A stretch of DNA of 64,000 nt from Paramecium sonneborni (taxonomy: Eukaryota; Ciliophora; Oligohymenophorea; Peniculida; Parameciidae). Within the stretch, counting starts at the first letter, position 1; the number at the start of each line of letters is the position of its first letter. The notes beneath the pieces are model-generated. The model ran no database searches. It saw only the letters and a program-made list of their open reading frames with translations, and was not told the DNA's origin. This document shows positions 55,061 to 64,000 of this stretch, one piece after another. Made by a program: the position numbers and the translations under genes. Location: assembly GCA_905182985.1 (NCBI GenBank), contig CAJJDN010000022.1, forward strand, positions 62,001-126,000, written 5' to 3'.

Positions 55061-55660
55061 ATGGAAAGCAAATTAAACTTGATCAAGACTCTATTAAATT
55101 CAATTGTAACTAGGTGGAAACTGTTAGATAAATTAGATTTAAGTGCAAAAGCAATATTTGAAAATTTAATTAACATGTAAGATTAATTAATGTAATTGTT
55201 TACAATAATATTTAATATTTTAGGGCAATTTAAAAGTAAAAATATGATGATTGTTTATATTTTGCAGAAATAGATGATTTAGCATAATTTAAAATATCAA
55301 TTGAAAAAGAACTATCATTTTTATAATTAGAAAATAATAATAAAGAATATGTATACCACAAATGATAATTTAGTTTGAAATTATTGAAAAAATTTACGAA
55401 ACTTTTTAAAATCTGAATAAAATTTTACAAGATTAGAAAGTTCCAAGCTCAAAAGCCGGATAATTAAGTATCATTTTAGATCGAATGTAAATTTATTATT
55501 ATAATTTAGATAAATTTTGATAATTCAATTGCAATAAAATCACAAAATTAGAGTATCAATTAAGGATCACAATAATTATAGATATGCATTGCTAAATTAT
55601 TTATATAAACCTATAGTAGATGATTTTTCTTAAGTGATTGATATTTTGGTGTAATTTTGA
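55061..55660 (+). CDS. Helical protein of 173 residues, unknown
   Basis: Four exons; introns of 32, 23 and 23 nt bring the total to an exact 174 codons. MESKLNLIKTLLNSIVTRWK, then AKAIFENLINMQDQLMAIQK, FKISIEKELSFLQLENNNKE, a middle coiled helix, and a C-terminal segment (NNYRYALLNYLYKPIVDDFS, QVIDILVQF) that looks conserved. It could be a small nuclear or ribosome-biogenesis factor, but I cannot name the family. Shares a very short bidirectional promoter region with the karyopherin gene. Confidence 0.65.
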
Positions 55661-56064
55661 AAATTGTAAAAAAGAAAGGTTATATTAAATACCCCAAATC
55701 AATTTTTCTACCTTTCATTCTTTTTTTTTCTCAATTATAATAAAATATAATATTTTGTTTAATTTCGATTTAAAAATTGAATTATTTTAAAATAATTCTT
55801 AAAATGCAATCTACTTATTAGAATTTAGAAAATTCTAAATCCTCAATTTGGTAAAGAAGAGTGATCAATTCTCACTTTAATTATAATTCAAAAATATTGC
55901 TAAAAGTGAAAATAAAGTATAAATATTTAAAAATAAGATAGATAAATATGATGATTTATTTTATCTAAATATAAATGATGCGACATTTAACAAAATTTTC
56001 AAAAAATTTCTAAATTAATCAAAGTTTAAAAGTGGTAATATTTATTATCATAATATAATAACTT
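55661..56064. other. Possible small frameshifted gene
   Basis: 404 bp between two genes. From ATG at 55804 a frame reads MQSTYQNLENSKSSIW. One base out of phase, a coding-like stretch continues (VKKSDQFSLQLQFKNIAKS, FKNKIDKYDDLFYLNINDAT, FNKIFKKFLNQSKFKSGN) to about 56025. No intron joins the two, so it is either a one-base sequence error, a decayed gene, or chance. Confidence 0.3.
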
Positions 56065-57300
56065 TCATTCTTCTTATTCTTATTATTATGAATCCTACTC
56101 TATTTTATTTTTTGGAGAATCTAGAATGTTTGGAATCTCATTTTAATCTTCGTTTTCACTTTAATTTTATTCATCTTATTGATTATTATTTTAATTTAAT
56201 AAATTGGTTTCATCTTTTTAAGTTTTATTCTAATTATTGTCTTAATAATTATTCTCATCTTTATTAGAATCATTTTGTTGATTTTAATCATTTATCTCAT
56301 TAATCTATTATATAGAAATTTTTGAAGATTAATCTTATGAAGGTTCACTTATATGAGGATGTTCTTTATCTTTTTATGCTCCTTCATCATCTGAATTAAA
56401 ATTAGAAATTTCTTTATTTTAATCACTAATTAATAAAAATTAAATTACTCTTTTTATTTTGGTTAAAGATACTTTTCAGCAAATTCTTTAGCCGTCATTG
56501 TCAAAGCTGATTCTAATTCTTCAAAAGCAGTTTTTTACATTTATTATGTATTTTACAATTTTTATAACAAATCCATTTCATAGGTTTCAATTTATTCAAT
56601 TTCTAGACTGTATTAATAAGATTACCTTTTTGTTTTATTTCTTTAAGTTTCTATTCAGATTCTAACTTTTTTCCTAATTGATCTTTAATTGCTTCTCTTT
56701 TTTCCATTTATATTCTTTCTCTCACTCTATTAATATCTCTTGATTCTCTAATAATTTGATTCTTTTCTTTCAACGATGTTAACGATTATTTCTAAATATT
56801 TTATTTTCTCAATTCAATTTTCTTTGATTGCTCTTTTATTATAAATGCTTTTTGAGCTTTTTCATTTCTATGTTTCTAAATTAACAATTAGTGCTCTTTT
56901 TCTTACTATTTTCTAATTTGCTGTTATTATTCTTGTTTCTTTTATAGTGATTCTTTTTCCTCTTCTTTCTATGAATCAAAATTAAATATTTACCTTTTTA
57001 AGTTTCTCTTCATTTTTTTTCTTTAGATAATAAATTTCTAATGCTTTTTTTCTAGTTTCTTCTATTTTTTTTAATGTACGTATTTCCTCCTATTTTAATA
57101 ATGCAACTCTATTATCTAAAAGTTGTTTGTGAGCTTCTATAGTTTTTCTTTCTTTCTTAGCAGAGTTATATATTTTAATTAAATCTTTATCATCTTCATT
57201 TTCATTGTCATTTGTAAAGAGATCATCAATATATGCTTACTATTTTAAAAAATTTAAATACTTTTTACACGCTTTTCCTTTAAGAATGGATATCTGTCAT
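56065..57300 (-). CDS. Charged coiled-coil protein with acidic Asn/Gln-rich tail
   Basis: 380 residues, four introns (22, 25, 23, 23 nt) with exact codon total. MTDIHSQRKSVQKQAYIDDL, then an extended Lys/Glu/Arg-rich single helix or coiled coil (RKTIEAHKQLLDNRVALLKQ, NQIIRESRDINRVRERIQME) through about residue 260, followed by a disordered acidic, Asn/Gln/Ser-rich tail (DDEGAQKDKEHPHISEPSQD) ending QDSQQQEQEE. No known domain. The layout is like ciliary or cytoskeletal linkers; function unknown. Confidence 0.7.
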
Positions 57301-57699
57301 TTTTTTTTATAGAAATAATTATTTAATATACTTTAAAAAATTAATATAAAAAAATAGCATATGATTAATTATCTTTTTAAGTGAACAAATATAAGATTTA
57401 TTGTGATTTGCATCATAATTAATGACATAAAGCCAATTGAAGCATTAATCTCCTTTTTTTTAATTTTATGTTTTATTATAATAAATTTACTTTATTCATT
57501 AAAGAATTAATAATGTTTATAAAAATTTAGATTTATTTAAAGAAACATATATAAAAATTAATTGGATTCTATATTCTCAATAATACTCTTTAATTTATAT
57601 TAAATAAAATTAATAAATTAAACTTTTAAAAAATTAAATTATATAAAATTAAAACAAATTTTTTAAAGAAAAAAAGACTTAATTAAAACTAAAAATGAA
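57301..57699. other. Intergenic, no gene seen
   Basis: 399 bp, very AT-rich, between two genes read leftward. No coding-like frame or RNA gene noticed. Confidence 0.6.
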
Positions 57700-58091
57700 T
57701 CAAATTTAAAAGCTTTGTTCAATCTATGTTTTAGATTCTGATTCAATTATTGGATGTTTAAGTTTACAGTGAAGATTTAAGGATGCTTCTGAACCATATG
57801 ATTTTTCACATTAAGAACATTTATATGTTTTAGAAATTTCTGTAGCTTTCCTTCTCTATTTTTTTTTTGAATGAACTAATTATAAATCCAATAAAGTATT
57901 TTAATCTTTGATAAACTGAATTTTTTGTTGTAATACTTAATTAAATAAAAATATTTTTCTTGACTCTAAAAGATAATTTATCTTTGAATCATAGTTAGGA
58001 CATTCTATAATAGATAAAAATTAATACAAGAGATAGTATTTCCATAAATAGAGAAAAATTGATTGTTGATGTGATCGTTCAATTAATTCAT
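57700..58091 (-). CDS. Single C2H2 zinc-finger protein
   Basis: 122 residues, one 23-nt intron (58005-58027). MNQLNDHINNQFFSIYGNTI, then a helical middle (YLLESRKIFLFNQVLQQKIQ), a basic patch (HSKKKQRRKATEISK) and one C2H2 finger: TYKCSQCEKSYGSEASLNLH followed by CKLKH, that is C-x2-C-x12-H-x4-H. A basic stretch before a single finger suggests nuclear localisation and nucleic-acid binding, possibly with a partner. It ends QIEQSFQI. Divergent from the CLK kinase gene with 90 bp between starts. Confidence 0.75.
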
Positions 58092-58181
58092 ACCTGGAAT
58101 AAATAATTTAAATTTTAATTTTATTTATGCAATATATATGAATTATTTGTGATTAAATTATTTATAGAGAACATAATTTTA

Positions 58182-59213
58182 ATGAGAAAAAATTATATAG
58201 TTATTGACGATCGTGAAAGATCTCGCTCAAAAGAAAAGAATGTTAAACAAGTTTAAGTCATTGATTTAGAAGAATCCTGTTATTCTTTAGATAAAGGTGA
58301 TATAATAGGAGGAAAGTACAAATATTTAGAGAGAATTAATGAAGGAACCTTTGGCAGAGTAATAAAAGTTAGAGATGTTTAATCTAATAATTAAAGAGCA
58401 TTGAAAGTAAAGTTGTTTTTTTACAATTAGATCATTAAAAACTCATTTCATGATTATGAAAAGGAATACTAAGCAGTATAATTTTTAAATTTATTCCCTA
58501 AATTAATTGACCATCCTGGTAGACATCATATAGTAAAAGTGTATGATTTTTTTTATCACAAATAATGTCAATGTATTCTAATGGAGGCCTTGGGTCCCTC
58601 TTTATATGAATCCTTAGTTAAAAAAAGATTTACATAATAATAAATAAAATCTATCATGTTGTAATTGTTGAATGCAATTGATTATATGCATGAACTTTAA
58701 TATCTTCATACAGATATTAAATTAGAAAATATTCTCTTTAAATCATAATTTGATGAAGTAAATGTTAAGATTATTGATTTTGGAAATGTTGTTTATGGTA
58801 GATAATTCTACAAAGGATTAGTTAATACTGAAGAGTATAGAGCCCCTGAAGTTATTTTGGGACTTGAATGGAATTCCAAATAAGATATATGGTGTCTTGG
58901 ATGTTTGATGCATGAAATGTTTTTCTAAAAAGAACTTTTTGGAAAACTAAAAAATAATAACTAAAAACATCTATTAATGATTGAATATTTAAATGGTCCA
59001 TTCCCATAATGGATGATCAAAGATTCAAAATTTTTTTAAAAAGGAAGAGTAATTTCAGATCAATATATGAGATAAGGAATTTCATTTTCTCATCTCTAAG
59101 ATATTAATATACACTCTTCATTTATTGAATTATTAAGATGGATGTTAAAAACTGATCCTAAAGAAAGACCATCTGCTAAAGAATTATTGAGACATAATTT
59201 TTTTAAAATATGA
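58182..59213 (+). CDS. CLK/LAMMER-family protein kinase
   Basis: 335 residues with a 24-nt intron after RALK. P-loop INEGTFGRVIKVRD, Lys in RALKIIKN, MEALGPSLYESL, catalytic loop YLHTDIKLENILFKSQ, in which the usual Arg is Thr as in CLK kinases (HTDLKPEN), then VKIIDFGNVVYG and [16 protein letters not shown], followed by WCLGCLMHEMFFQKELF and a normal kinase C-lobe ending ELLRHNFFKI. CLKs phosphorylate SR splicing factors. The Arg/Ser-rich N-terminal tail of animal CLKs is reduced here to a short basic piece (DDRERSRSKEKNVKQ). Good identification. Confidence 0.9.
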
Positions 59214-59458
59214 AACTATTAAAATAACATCTATAAATTAAATGAAATCCAAATTTGTAATATGTTATTTTATTTATTTATTTAACTATAATGAAAAATT
59301 AGATATCAAAATTTATTAAAATAACTCATCTAAACTAATGATTTCATTACTATATTTAAACATACAAATTTGATTTTAGCATTAAATTTATTTATCAAAA
59401 AAAAACACTAATTAAAAAATTTCAACTTTTTTACCTTTTTGATGATCATCTTATTACT
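59214..59458. other. Intergenic, no gene seen
   Basis: 245 bp between convergent genes; AT-rich with A- and T-runs, no feature recognised. Confidence 0.6.
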
Positions 59459-59970
59459 TCATTGATTATTAGTATTTTATTCTAAATTTATAATTTAATT
59501 TTTTTTATTTTAAATATAACTATTATTAAGCAATAGAGTTAAATCATGTATTTGATATTTCTAAATTTCTAATTTAAATATTTCTATCACATCTTTTTTC
59601 TAAGTTTCTTTATATATTTTTTTTTCAAAATAATTTACATATGTATTTCAATTCATCTTAGATTACATAAATTTAATGAAAATTTTTTTCATTTTTATTG
59701 TACTCATATTCTTGGTTCTATATAATAATTCTATTTTTCTATCGAGGTGTAGGGTCTTCATTTACTTCATTCGAAATTAATTTAGAGATTAGAATATGTT
59801 ATTTTATTCAATAATTCTTCCTTTTATTAATTTCCAATCATCAAGATTTTTTAAACTGTTTTAACAAGGTACTGTTGCTTCTATCAAAATTTTTGCTGAT
59901 ATCCCTATAATTTTACAAAACTTTCAGATTGCTCTTGGCTGATTATAAGTATTTTGGACCATGCTTCCAT
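59459..59970 (-). pseudogene. Coiled-coil gene with two one-base frameshifts
   Basis: Reads MEAWSKILIISQEQSES in one frame, then one base out (T-run near 59918) CKIIGISAKILIEATVPCQN and LDDWKLIKGRIIEQ, then again one base out (near 59825) ISKLISNEVNEDPTPRQKNR, and after a likely 31-nt intron a coiled coil DVIEIFKLEIQKYQIHDLTL to TGA at 59459-59461. All pieces look protein-like and in order, so it is a once-coding gene of about 165 residues. Both shifts lie in homopolymer or AT-runs, so sequencing errors are as likely as true decay. Confidence 0.45.
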
Positions 59971-60148
59971 TAATGATATATTTAGTATTTTATTAATTAT
60001 TGAACATAAATTATATATTAAAATAATAAAAATTATAACTGAAATATTAATGAGTGAAAATTTATAATTCAAATTGAGGAAAAGAATTTATAAAAATTGA
60101 AATAGCAGATAATTGTTATTCAATTAAAAAATAAATAGAAATTTGATA

Positions 60149-61955
60149 ATGAATAGATTATTAAATAATTAGAGATAAGTTGATAAGATGAAAAGAAATT
60201 CATTATAGAATAATTAGAAAAGATTAGAAATGATTAGCAAAGAATTAGAATAGGAATAGAAGTTTAAGACTTATAAATAAAATAGAGATTAAGAAGTACG
60301 TGATTTAGAAGAAAAGTTCAAATGATTTTTAATTTGATAGTAATTAATTAGATTAAAAGATAAATTATATAAATATTCAATAAAAAGAGTTTTAGATATA
60401 AATAGAAATAGAGGATTAATTAAAAAAAGATATTTTATAAGATTAAGAAGAATTAAAATAGAATAAGTAGAATTAAAAAAAAGATAAATAAAGGATATAA
60501 ATAGAATTAGATTAGAAATAAAATAAAATAAAGATTTGAGGATAGAGAAAGAAGATTTACAATAATAAATAGAAATTTCTAAACTTAAATTGATGAGGAT
60601 AAGATAGAAATATATTATTGCAAAATTAAATTATTATTAGAAGGATATTAAGTTTCAAATGAAGTGGAAAGTTTTGCTTGTTCAATAAAATAAGTAAAGT
60701 TGTATAAAATTTAAAGAAGAAAGAGAAGCAGAATCAAAGGCAACAATTGATTTGAATTTTTAGATAGGAAAAAAACAAAGTGAATATGAAGATGATGAAC
60801 AATATGAAATGAATATTGAAAATATTTTGTTAACTAAATTATTATATATATATAAGATAATATAGAAGCTAGAATATATTAAATTTAGAGGAATTGTAGA
60901 TAGTAATCGTAAAAGTTTATTATATAAATTATAATCAAATAATGTCTTAAATTGGATTAAAGTGGGAGATTCAACGTTTATAAGGAACATTACCAAATAA
61001 AATAACAAATCCTTGCACATTTTATGAGGATAATTTATATTTAATAGTTGATAACTACAAATTGAATGATTTGTATAGTTTAAGCTTGATTGATTTTAAA
61101 TGGCGTAGATTATACAATGGAATTCCATTTAAGGCTAGGTGACAATTGTATATGAACAATAGATATAATAGTTAATTTGTAATGAATCAAGGAAAATTAT
61201 ATTGTTATGGAGGAAGTATAGATATTGAGGGAACAATTTTACTTGATGAATTTTTGGAAATTGATGTAGTACAATTGAAATTCCGTTAAATAAAAAGCGC
61301 TCCAACAGGAAGAGTTGAACATAGTATGTGTATGTATAGAGGTTAAGTATTAATAATTGGTGGGAGGACATAAAAAAAAATTTTTAATGATTGTAAAACG
61401 TACACAATAGGAAGTGATAAGTAAAAAATAAAAGTGTATAATATTAGATGGAATTAAATAGAATTTGAACCAACACATAGATTTGGTCATTAATGCACAG
61501 TTTATGAAGACACAATAATAATAACAGGAGGTAGTGATGGATAAATTATATTGGATGATGTCTGGTTATTAGTAGATTTAAGGACTTGGATAAGATTAGA
61601 AATTAAAAACCCTTTGTAAATATTTAGACATTAAGCTGTATTGGCTATGAAAGAATATTTGATAATTTTTGGAGGATGTACATTAGATGGAAAAAGATGC
61701 AATGATAATTTTTATGCATTAAATATAGTAACATTGAAATGGATTGAATTACCTAAAGTAAGTAGACATCCATATCCTCGTGTATAACATACAATGCTTT
61801 GTTTGTTAAATTAATCAAGAGAAGACATTTTGGTCATTGGAGGTTTAAATTATTAAGATCTCTCAATTCTTAATTTTTCTTAAGTAAATATTAAGTTTTA
61901 GATTAAGTTAAGATGGCCAATTTGGTCGATCTATAACCTCAATCATCATTAATGA
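60149..61955 (+). CDS. Kelch-repeat protein with coiled-coil N-terminal region
   Basis: The kelch part is clear from about 60970: LKWEIQRLQGTLPNKITNPC, KLYCYGGSIDIEG, VLIIGGRTQ, TIIITGGSDGQIILDDVWLL, KEYLIIFGGCTLDGKRCNDN, DILVIGGLN, each with the GG and W pattern of kelch blades. A 24-nt intron with a GTG start (61136-61159) removes an in-frame TGA. From 60149 to about 60960 Gln/Lys/Glu coiled-coil segments occur (DQEVRDLEEK, EEREAESKATIDLNFQIG), but they need several frame changes that I could not explain by introns. A kelch-only start at ATG 60942 (MSQIGLKWEIQRL) is a simple alternative. The 3' end either runs to TGA 61953-61955 or splices into the next gene. Confidence 0.6.
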
Positions 61956-63351
61956 GTTATCGAAGTCATACAGTTGAAAGAGAAGAATTCTTATAAGATA
62001 TTCCATTTGAAGTACAAAATATTGAAGAAGGAACTTCATTTTTAGAATTAGGTAAATATTATGAATGGAAAATTGAAACTAATTAAGAAATGTAAAATAT
62101 ATGAATGAAAATTAGAAAGTTTACTCCGAGAACTGGACATTCAGTAGTATAATGTTAAGAGAATCTCTATTTATTTTGTGGATCAGATGATACTACTATT
62201 GTTAATGATATGCATTCTTATAATCTATTTAAAAAATAATGGGAATAAATTACATCTAAAGGAATACCTCCCTCTCCAAGATCTGGTTGTAAAGGAGTTG
62301 CACATTAACATGATATTTATTATTTTGGCGGATACACTAATAGAAGAGGAGAATATTTTAATGATTTATATGTTTTTGATACAAAACTAAGATAATGGAA
62401 TTAAATTAGAACTACTAGAGAAATTCAACCTAGAGTTGATATGTCTCTTGTCATCAATAATGAAAAATTATATGTATTTGGAGGAGCAGATGGTAGTAAT
62501 CGATTTAATGATTTACATTGTTTTGATATCTAAAACAATTAATGGATTAAATTATAAACTCATGGATAAGTACCATCTCCAAGATTTGGTCATACTGCAG
62601 AAGTTTATAAAAATCAAATGTATCTCTTTGGAGGTTGGGATGGGTTCAAAACTTTAGATGAACTTGTACAAAATTAATTAAATATTAGTACACCTATTCA
62701 TTTGCTTCAAATTATTGGTATTTGGAGAAAGTTAGAAATAAACCCCCTTCTCGTTATAGGCACAGCAGCACAATTATTGGATATAGTATATACATATTTG
62801 GAGGTGTTGATGCTGCTATGACTCGATTTAATGATCTCTATGAATATAATTGTGAATTGAAAGAGTGGAAGTTTATTGAGACAGCAGGTAACACTCCTTC
62901 AGCAAGAACATTTCATTAATTATGCTCTTATGAAACAACTATTTATTTAATTGGTGGGAATGATGGAACTAAAAAAAATAATGATATGTAATTTTAATAT
63001 TCTTTATCATTAAAAGGTACTCAATATAAGTATTTGATCATAGATTTAGTGATTTATCCAGCATTTCATAATTAGAAATACAATCAACTATTATTCCAAA
63101 AGAAAATGGACTTATAAGTATTTTGAAAAATTAAGTAAATGAATTAGAATAGAGATTAAAAGAAGAGTAAGAATTCAATTTATGTTAAATTTGTTAATCA
63201 AAAGATATTAATTCTGTATTATAATGATTTATTTTAGGTTTTTTTGGAATGTGGACATAGATTTTGTTGTTATGAGTGTTCAAATAAACTAGAGCTTTGT
63301 AAAATATGCTTAAAAAAGCCAAACAGAATCATAAAAATATATGTAGTTTGA
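61913..63351 (+). CDS. Kelch-repeat protein with C-terminal RING finger
   Basis: 446 residues; introns of 24, 23, 29 and 22 nt give an exact codon count. MANLVDLQPQSSLMSYRSHT, then six kelch blades (TGHSVVQCQENLYLFCGSDD, IYYFGGYTNRRGEYFNDLYV, EKLYVFGGADGSNRFNDLH, YLFGGWDGFKTLDEL, SIYIFGGVDAAMTRFNDLYE, TIYLIGGNDGTKKNNDMYS) forming a propeller, a short coiled coil (ISILKNQVNELEQRLKEEQ) and a RING: CQICQSKD, ECGHRFCCYEC, CKICLKKPNRII. Kelch selects substrate and RING recruits E2, so a single-chain E3 ubiquitin ligase is the likely role (inference). The first intron removes a TGA-ATG that would otherwise split the gene. Confidence 0.8.
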
Positions 63352-63486
63352 CTTTTCTAGCAGTATTTATATTCTTCATAAAAACAGTTAAATTTTATTT
63401 TAAAATTGCATCACCATTATAAATTGTTTAAGCATCATATAAAAAATAAGGTGATTATTAATTAATAAAATAAATATTTTTTGTAA

Positions 63487-64000
63487 ATGGATATATAATA
63501 AAAGATTGCCTAGTATTATGAGACTGTGTTATCTAAAACTCATTTAAGAACTTTACTAGATAATGAAGATAGAAACAAACATATGGTGACTTAATATGAT
63601 GGAATATTATTGGATTATTCTCATGAAAAGGTAGATACTGAATTGATAGGATAATTTCAATAATTAGTTGATAGTACTAATCTCTTTGGCATTCTTAAAG
63701 ATATTTAATCAGGAGTATTGATATATTATATATAAAATAGATTAAGTTTAATTCCACTGAGAATAGAGCAGTATTACATACAGCTTTAAGAACACCAGAA
63801 GGATAATAAGTTATAGTAGATGGTTAAAATGTCGTACCAGATGTATATTAGATTTTGAATAGAGTTAAATCATTTACAGAATCTGTTCGATCTGGAACAT
63901 TTTTAGGATATACAAAAAAATAATTATTAAATACAGTAGTAATTGGAATTGGAGGAAGTTATTTAGGAATAGAATTCATTTATGAGGCATTAAGAACACA
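63487..64000 (+). CDS. Glucose-6-phosphate isomerase, 5' part
   Basis: Runs off the right edge. MDIQQKIAQYYETVLSKTHL, RTLLDNEDRNKHMVTQYDGI, LLDYSHEKVD, then a 26-nt intron (about 63717-63742) and the family block INSTENRAVLHTALR-like FNSTENRAVLHTALRTP, FTESVRSGTFLGYT and the signature VVIGIGGSYLGIEFIYEALR. The enzyme interconverts glucose-6-phosphate and fructose-6-phosphate in glycolysis. The N-terminal third is present, including the sugar-phosphate-binding GIGGS loop. Confidence 0.92.

Noticed and set aside
62102..62107. TGA immediately followed by ATG, suggesting two abutting genes
   Set aside because: A 24-nt intron (GTAAAATAT...AATTAG) covers exactly this point and joins the flanking kelch sequences in frame.

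Overview
This is a gene-dense stretch of a ciliate macronuclear genome, most likely from the Paramecium lineage. Three things point there. In frame after frame TAA and TAG sit inside otherwise perfect conserved proteins where glutamine is expected, and only TGA ends genes. The introns are tiny, nearly all 20-33 nt, starting GTA and ending TAG, CAG or AAG. The DNA is very AT-rich, with coding genes separated by a few tens to a few hundred bases. Because TAA/TAG are sense codons, ordinary ORF calling shatters these genes, so the models here were built by reading with TGA as sole stop and removing mini-introns by hand. Many models were checked by exon lengths summing to a multiple of three.

Layout: 1-6155 holds a START-like protein end and two coiled-coil genes. 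6348-9088 holds a small membrane protein, a thioredoxin-fold membrane protein with an in-frame TGA, and a 488-residue coiled-coil protein. 8773-11165 is an exact 1,196-bp direct duplication split by a single N, almost certainly an assembly join. It carries the end of the coiled-coil gene and the 3' half of a Q/N/RGG-rich probable RNA-binding protein. 11614-14327 is importin beta. 16092-17464 holds two small coiled-coil genes, followed by SRP54, another coiled-coil gene, a Myb/SHAQKY factor, a further coiled-coil gene, a mitochondrial-looking pseudouridine synthase, a DYRK kinase, a small unknown protein, a TPR protein like CFAP70, a RAP-domain protein and a cytochrome b5-domain protein (to 35531).

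The second half starts with the clathrin heavy chain (36159-42586), interrupted by a 761-N gap whose flanks repeat 438 bp, so no sequence is really missing. Then follow a WD40 protein, an ankyrin protein, a NEK kinase, an ESCRT-I-like UEV protein, a cyclin, ribosomal protein eL32, a second karyopherin, small coiled-coil genes, a C2H2 zinc-finger protein, a CLK/LAMMER kinase, a frameshifted gene, two adjacent kelch genes (the second ending in a RING finger) and the start of glucose-6-phosphate isomerase at the right edge.

The genes form no operon. They are housekeeping genes (transport, trafficking, translation, RNA modification, glycolysis), signalling kinases, and many cytoskeletal/ciliary coiled-coil and repeat proteins, as expected for a ciliate. 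I found no tRNA, rRNA, CRISPR, mobile element or telomere.
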